Part shown: positions 23,842-27,920 of the stretch, in pieces
How the letters are laid out: each line of letters opens with the position of its first letter
Numbering within the stretch: position 1 is the first letter of the stretch
NCBI GenBank assembly: GCA_021442745.1
Contig: JABUSI010000156.1
Coordinates: 1-27,920 of the forward strand
DNA length: 27,920 bases
Reading direction: 5' to 3'
Source: Erysipelotrichaceae bacterium
GTDB taxonomy: Bacteria; Bacillota_I; Bacilli_A; Erysipelotrichales; Erysipelotrichaceae
Program-made: the position numbers and the translations under genes
The notes under the pieces: generated by a model
Seen by the model: only the letters and a program-made list of their open reading frames with translations
Told to the model about the DNA's origin: nothing
The model's database searches: none

Positions 23842-24540
23842 TTATTTGTAAAAATCTGTTCTTGCCCGATCCAACGCCTCCAGCATTTCATCCAGTTTCG
23901 CAAACGGATCTTTAGCAGCAACGATACCGGACGTACCACCTGTTGCGTCAGCACCGGATTTGATTGCCTTGTATACATCTTCTCCGGTGGAAATACCCGC
24001 TGCCTGTAGTGTTTTGGTCTGCGGAGATACGGATTTCACAATATCATTCGTTGCTTTCATGTAGGATTCGTCAGCCGTAGTACCGGTACCGATGAGACTT
24101 GTCAGTTCACATACCATGCAGTCAGGATGTAACATAGCGATTGCTCTGGTATCCGCTTCTTCGTTGGAACATACAACGGTCAGAATACCTACTTCGTTGG
24201 CACGTTCGATGGTTTTTGCCAATTCGTTGATGGTCATCGGATTTTCTGCATGATTCAAAAATGTAGCTTTTACACCGGCAGCAGCCAAAGCTTCCGGTAA
24301 AATGTGTCCCATTCCTCTTCCCGGTTTTAAGGACTCCATTGCCTGTGCACATACAATTAAATGCGGGCATTCCTTAACAATCGTAGCCAGATCCACATGT
24401 TGTGCGGTAAACAGGATATCCACGTCATAGCGAACAGCCAGTTCTTCACACTTCTTAGCCAGTTTCAATGATTCTTCTCCGTACAGATATGCCTTCGGAT
24501 TACATACAAAGAACGGACTGCGTAAGTTGTACTTTTCCAT
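23842..24540 (-). CDS. Triose-phosphate isomerase, archaeal-type
   Basis: A 232-residue TIM-barrel protein interconverting dihydroxyacetone phosphate and glyceraldehyde 3-phosphate, the products of an aldolase. Catalytic residues are placed as expected: Lys16 in CNPKAY, His97 in FLNHAEN, Glu145 in CELTSLIGTG. The short length and the blocks GHILPEALAAAGV, TVVCSN, LHPD, LIGTG and AAGISTGEDVYKAIKSGADA follow the archaeal TIM pattern rather than the roughly 250-residue bacterial form (GAxTGE, GHSERR, YEPVWAIGTG). The archaeal EPPE segment is replaced by ELTS. The ATG at 24540, two bases after the aldolase stop, has GGAG upstream. Most likely a pathway-specific paralogue; the housekeeping tpiA is probably elsewhere. 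Confidence 0.85.
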   Translation of the reverse strand: MEKYNLRSPFFVCNPKAYLYGEESLKLAKKCEELAVRYDVDILFTAQHVDLATIVKECPHLIVCAQAMESLKPGRGMGHILPEALAAAGVKATFLNHAENPMTINELAKTIERANEVGILTVVCSNEEADTRAIAMLHPDCMVCELTSLIGTGTTADESYMKATNDIVKSVSPQTKTLQAAGISTGEDVYKAIKSGADATGGTSGIVAAKDPFAKLDEMLEALDRARTDFYK

Positions 24541-24542
24541 AG

Positions 24543-25385
24543 TTATTTCTCCCATTTCTGTGTATGGAATACAGAAGCGTAATGTGTTAACTCGTTTGCA
24601 ATACCTTCTTCTTCTTCCCTGATTCTTACAAACAAATCATCATATTCTTTACCTGCGGATGCCTTTAAAGCAGCAACCGTGAAGTCAGTAAATACATTAA
24701 TCTTGGTAATACCTTCCAATGCGCAACGTTCCAGGTTATCATCACCGGAACCGGAACCGCCATGCAATACCAATGGTACAGGAACACTCTTTGCCAAATC
24801 GTGCAACCGTTCAAAGTCAAGAACCGGTTTTACCGCTTTCTTATACTTACCATGTGCCGTACCGATGGAAACGGCAAGAGAATCCACTCCTGTCTGCTTT
24901 ACGAACTCTACGGCAGCTTCCACTTCCGTATAAATAGAGTCGTTTTGTTCGGAAGCATAGGTTTCCCCTGTGCCTACATGACCTAATTCGGCTTCTACCG
25001 TTACGCCATGGGCATGGGCATATTCCACTACCTGCTTAGTAATTTCAACGTTCTTTTCAAACGTTTCCATCGATGCATCAATCATTACGGATGTAAATCC
25101 CAGATCAATTGCACGCTTGCAGAAATCAAAACTCTGTCCATGGTCCAGATGCAAAGCTACCGGCATTGCAGATTGTTTTGCGAAGAAGCTTCCTGTGTTA
25201 TATGCTTCTTCCAGAGACTGCATATCCAGATGAGCCTGTGCATAAGATAATACCGTTGGAATTCCTAATTTTTCACATGTTTTGACAAATGTTTTACAGG
25301 AAACAGAATCCCAGTAATCCGGTGCGGCAATCGCATAACCGCCTTCCTTTGCCCGTTGAAACATTTCTTTGGTGTTAACTAACAT
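24543..25385 (-). CDS. Class II ketose-bisphosphate aldolase
   Basis: A 280-residue zinc aldolase cleaving fructose or tagatose 1,6-bisphosphate (or a related ketose phosphate). Metal and catalytic motifs: HLDHG with Asp81 and His82, EAELGHVG (131-138), IGTAHG with His178, and LHGGSGSGDDN with His208. Length is typical of the GatY/KbaY/FbaA group. Coupling to a galactitol-type PTS suggests tagatose 1,6-bisphosphate, but the substrate cannot be told from motifs alone. AGGAGGAG precedes the ATG at 25385. It sits between IIA and the isomerase; no sugar-phosphate dehydrogenase or kinase of the pathway is in the window. Confidence 0.92.
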   Translation of the reverse strand: MLVNTKEMFQRAKEGGYAIAAPDYWDSVSCKTFVKTCEKLGIPTVLSYAQAHLDMQSLEEAYNTGSFFAKQSAMPVALHLDHGQSFDFCKRAIDLGFTSVMIDASMETFEKNVEITKQVVEYAHAHGVTVEAELGHVGTGETYASEQNDSIYTEVEAAVEFVKQTGVDSLAVSIGTAHGKYKKAVKPVLDFERLHDLAKSVPVPLVLHGGSGSGDDNLERCALEGITKINVFTDFTVAALKASAGKEYDDLFVRIREEEEGIANELTHYASVFHTQKWEK

Positions 25386-25408
25386 TTACTCTCCTCCTTA
25401 CCCTTTTA

Positions 25409-25855
25409 TTATAAGCCGATTCGCTTAGCGATTTCGGCAAAGGTTTCATAGTCGTTGCAGTCGATGATTTCCTGCAATACTTCAGGTTCGGCGAAAATAC
25501 TCATTAATTTCATCAGCATGTCTACCTGATCGTGCCCCTGAACAGCCATCATAATGATAATCCGGACAGGAACGATTTCTCCGGCATTACCCATATAATT
25601 GAAATCAACCGGCTCATCCAGTGTCATTACGCCTAACTGGTTTTCATATACATAATCGGAATCGGCATGTGGGATGGCAACACCGTATGTATCGGTAAAC
25701 AATCCGGTCGGGAACACACTTTCCCGTTTCAGAATACCTTCAAGATATGTATCTTTTACAACACCTGCGGCAATAAACCGGTTGGCCAGCATTTCCAATG
25801 CCTGTTCTTTCGTTTCTGCGTGCTGATGAAACAAGGTAATTTTCTTATCAAACAT
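25409..25855 (-). CDS. gatA: PTS IIA component (fructose/galactitol family)
   Basis: A 148-residue IIA domain of the mannitol-fructose-galactitol class. The phosphorylated residue is His63 in YGVAIPHAD; it takes phosphate from HPr and donates it to IIB Cys10. Other family marks are KEQALEMLANRF (16-27) and RESVFPTGL (44-52). It starts directly at the regulator stop codon (TAA then ATG), so it is translated from the same transcript as the PRD regulator, whose own C-terminal domain is a homologous IIA module. Confidence 0.93.
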   Translation of the reverse strand: MFDKKITLFHQHAETKEQALEMLANRFIAAGVVKDTYLEGILKRESVFPTGLFTDTYGVAIPHADSDYVYENQLGVMTLDEPVDFNYMGNAGEIVPVRIIIMMAVQGHDQVDMLMKLMSIFAEPEVLQEIIDCNDYETFAEIAKRIGL

Positions 25856-27832
25856 TTATTGTTCCTCTTTTCTACTTACATCCTGTAATAACAGGGCGAA
25901 CTGTTCGTTGCTTCTGACCTGCGTCAGAAGATTTCCTTCTTGTTTGTTTTCGACCAGGTCATACAATTTGGAGATAATGCCCCGGATTTCATCCACGTCA
26001 TCATCGCTTACCGCAATCATAATGATTGTATCCGCTTCGCTTTTTCCCCATTTGATACTCTTCTGTAACGTCATAATCGAAACAACGGATTTCCGTACCG
26101 TTTTTGTAGCGGCATGTGGCATAGCCACGGTTGTAGAAATCGTCGTTTCTCCTTCGGATTCCCTGGTATAAACCGAATCCCGGAAATCGTCCGTCACAAA
26201 TCCGTGTTTTTCGTATTGCCGTACCATAAAATCCAGCACCTGTTCTTTTGTCGGTAAGTCGTACTGCCAATACAGGAAATCGTCGTCAAAATACTTTGTC
26301 AATTCCACAAGATTCACTTTACCGACGTTTCGTAACCGGCTTCTCTTTTGGTTGACGGATCCGTAATACTGACTGATTTCACTCAATTCATCCTGCGTAA
26401 TAACAGGTGATACATAGAAAATCTTTTTCCCGATGTTCTTCAGTGAATCATCCTGAACCAAAGATATAATGAATTCCACATCTTTTACATCGTTTGCCAG
26501 AACCTGTCCGATTGTGGTTACTTCGATGTGATCGTTCGTATGCAGGATATCCTTGATCTGCGAATATACCAATTCACTTGTTGCCATTCCGTTCGGACAA
26601 ACAATCAGAATGTTTTTCGGCTTGCTCTTTTTCGCAAAGGAAACCTGGAAGTAAATTGTCAGAAAAGATACTTCATCATCGTTTACTTTAATCCGGAACG
26701 TATCTTCAAAGACTGCGGATACATACCATGTCAGCGTAAACATAACCATGTATTGCCTTTTTATGGATGACAGTAACGGGTTATTCACAAGAAATCCGTT
26801 TTTCAACCGATAAATCATCGGAACTACATGTGCCAGCAATGAATCGTATAACTTCGTATCATCCGTCAGATCCGTTTCCAGTAACTGTGACATTCTTTCA
26901 ATGGCACGGGTTACGGCATCTTTGAATTCCTGTCCGATCAGTTCACTGTGAACCGTCGGCTCAATTCCGTAAGAAATCAGAATTTCCGACAAAAACCGAA
27001 TGTCATTATTGTCCATAATGATACCCAGTTTATCAGACAGTTGCATCGAACAATTCATCGCCAGCATATAAGACACCATGTTTTCCATGTCCTGGAACAC
27101 AAACCGCTTGGTATCCTCTTTTATATGGTATCCGTTTTTTACTCTGGTGAACATGACACAAAGTGAAAAATACAGTACCGTGCTGTAGGCTTCCGACAAT
27201 CCTTTTACCATGCCGGTCGAAAAGGATTCCACCATATCGTGGGTAAGATTCAGAATGGCTGGTTCGAAACAGCTTTTCATTTCCATGCTGATTTCCGTAA
27301 ATGTCAGCATGTCATTTTTCTTAAAATAATCAATTTCGTAATTCTGATAGGCGTTCTGGATGTCCCGTTCCTTTCCTTCTGCAACAACAACGTTGTTTTC
27401 AAGAACAAGATCCACACCTTTCTGAAGAAAATATTTTTTCAAAACCTGTATATCATTTTTGATACGGTTTCTGGAAATATACATCTGTTTTTCGACATCA
27501 TTGATATTTACGGTATCTCTTGTCAGAAAAATCATTTGTGCCAGCTTTCGCTGACGATGAATCGGTGAATAGTCGATACCTTCTTCAATCCGGTTCATCT
27601 CAAGATATTGTTCAATGTCCTGAGCACTTCCTACAAGTCGCAAGCCTTTTCTGGGAGACTTTTCAATAAACAGACCATACGGTGCGATTTTATCGTTCAA
27701 CACTTCAATATCGCCATATACGGTTTTTTCACTGATTTTCAGCAGTCCGGAATAGAAACTTGCCGGTTTATACTCCGTTTGTTGTGCCAGCAAGTTCACA
27801 AACTTGTTCCGACGTATAAACTCCTTGTTCAT
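25856..27832 (-). CDS. PRD-containing PTS-controlled transcriptional activator (MtlR/LicR-like)
   Basis: A 658-residue activator of the PTS operon. Order: two N-terminal helix-turn-helix units (about 10-70, then 95-150), PRD1 (about 205-300), PRD2 (about 315-400), a IIB-Gat-like domain with Cys412 in IVCPNGMATSE, and a IIA-like domain (about 508-655) with His573 in VAMPHA. PTS phosphorylation of the PRD histidines and IIA/IIB sites normally sets activity. PRD2 has His335 in SLLAHVVPMIYRLKNG, but the second usual His (as in LxLHF) reads Tyr394 in FLTIYFQ. First gene of the operon and presumably its autoregulator. The ATG at 27832 has AGGTGA some 11 bases upstream. Confidence 0.92.
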   Translation of the reverse strand: MNKEFIRRNKFVNLLAQQTEYKPASFYSGLLKISEKTVYGDIEVLNDKIAPYGLFIEKSPRKGLRLVGSAQDIEQYLEMNRIEEGIDYSPIHRQRKLAQMIFLTRDTVNINDVEKQMYISRNRIKNDIQVLKKYFLQKGVDLVLENNVVVAEGKERDIQNAYQNYEIDYFKKNDMLTFTEISMEMKSCFEPAILNLTHDMVESFSTGMVKGLSEAYSTVLYFSLCVMFTRVKNGYHIKEDTKRFVFQDMENMVSYMLAMNCSMQLSDKLGIIMDNNDIRFLSEILISYGIEPTVHSELIGQEFKDAVTRAIERMSQLLETDLTDDTKLYDSLLAHVVPMIYRLKNGFLVNNPLLSSIKRQYMVMFTLTWYVSAVFEDTFRIKVNDDEVSFLTIYFQVSFAKKSKPKNILIVCPNGMATSELVYSQIKDILHTNDHIEVTTIGQVLANDVKDVEFIISLVQDDSLKNIGKKIFYVSPVITQDELSEISQYYGSVNQKRSRLRNVGKVNLVELTKYFDDDFLYWQYDLPTKEQVLDFMVRQYEKHGFVTDDFRDSVYTRESEGETTISTTVAMPHAATKTVRKSVVSIMTLQKSIKWGKSEADTIIMIAVSDDDVDEIRGIISKLYDLVENKQEGNLLTQVRSNEQFALLLQDVSRKEEQ

Positions 27833-27864
27833 GTTATTTCTTTCACCTATATCTCTTCATGTAT

Positions 27865-27870
27865 ATTATA
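27865..27870 (-). promoter_or_regulatory. Putative -10 of the PTS operon
   Basis: TATAAT on the minus strand, with predicted start near 27858. The -35 area (TTCCCT at 18 bases) is poor, which fits an activator-dependent promoter. Confidence 0.5.
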
Positions 27871-27902
27871 TCTGTATTTTCGCAAATTAGGGAACTACTA
27901 AC

Positions 27903-27920
27903 TTCCACATTAATGTGGAA
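27903..27920. promoter_or_regulatory. 18-bp perfect palindrome upstream of the PTS operon promoter
   Basis: TTCCACATTAATGTGGAA is perfectly self-complementary and centred about 53 bases before the predicted start. It could be the activator site. It runs to the last base of the window, so its full length, or a role as terminator of an upstream gene, cannot be judged. Confidence 0.5.

Overview
The window reads as chromosomal DNA of a low-to-moderate GC Bacillota (Firmicutes). Gene-family choice, strong AGGAGG-type ribosome sites and A/T-rich promoters fit the Erysipelotrichia or a neighbouring gut or oral lineage, but that placement is inference; there is no rRNA or taxonomic marker gene. I see no tRNA, rRNA, CRISPR array, insertion sequence or prophage. 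Coding density is very high and many neighbouring genes overlap by 1 to 20 bases.

Region 1 (1-13008) is a selenium-dependent molybdenum hydroxylase (SDMH) locus. A minus-strand operon (8760 to 3282) encodes a ModE-like regulator, a DUF3343 Se/S-carrier-like protein, SelD, YedF, a YqeB/EF2563-family maturation protein, a class V cysteine desulfurase (EF2568-like) and a YqeC-XdhC fusion. Divergent from it, a plus-strand operon (8935 to 13008) encodes the FAD, 2x[2Fe-2S] and molybdenum subunits of the hydroxylase and a MocA-type cytidylyltransferase. The intergenic region holds an 11-6-11 inverted repeat that is the likely ModE-like operator. No selA, selB or tRNA-Sec is in the window, which fits the known 'orphan SelD' selenium trait, where selenophosphate feeds a labile Se cofactor of a molybdenum enzyme. 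Beside it lie a SagB-type nitroreductase (plus) and, divergently, two tandem HypB-type GTPases and an aldo/keto reductase with a Cys-rich Fe-S tail (cut by the window start).

Region 2 (13021-20901) starts with an AEC-family permease and then a minus-strand operon: a thioredoxin-reductase-like flavoprotein fused to a trigger-factor-like chaperone module, a thioredoxin, two ABC exporter half-transporters and a small lipoprotein. A TetR-family gene with its own terminator sits directly upstream. The operon promoter (TTGAAA-17-TATAAT) is followed at once by a 30-bp near-perfect palindrome spanning the expected start site. This is the most novel-looking system in the window: a TetR-controlled redox, folding and export module whose reductase has lost the usual NADPH loop.

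Region 3 (20974-27920) is a galactitol-type PTS operon: PRD-containing activator, IIA, class II ketose-bisphosphate aldolase, an archaeal-type triose-phosphate isomerase, IIB and IIC. A terminator follows IIC. Only 15 bases beyond it, with no clear promoter, come a two-helix membrane protein and a YjbQ-family protein. A perfect 18-bp palindrome at the very end of the window lies upstream of the regulator promoter.
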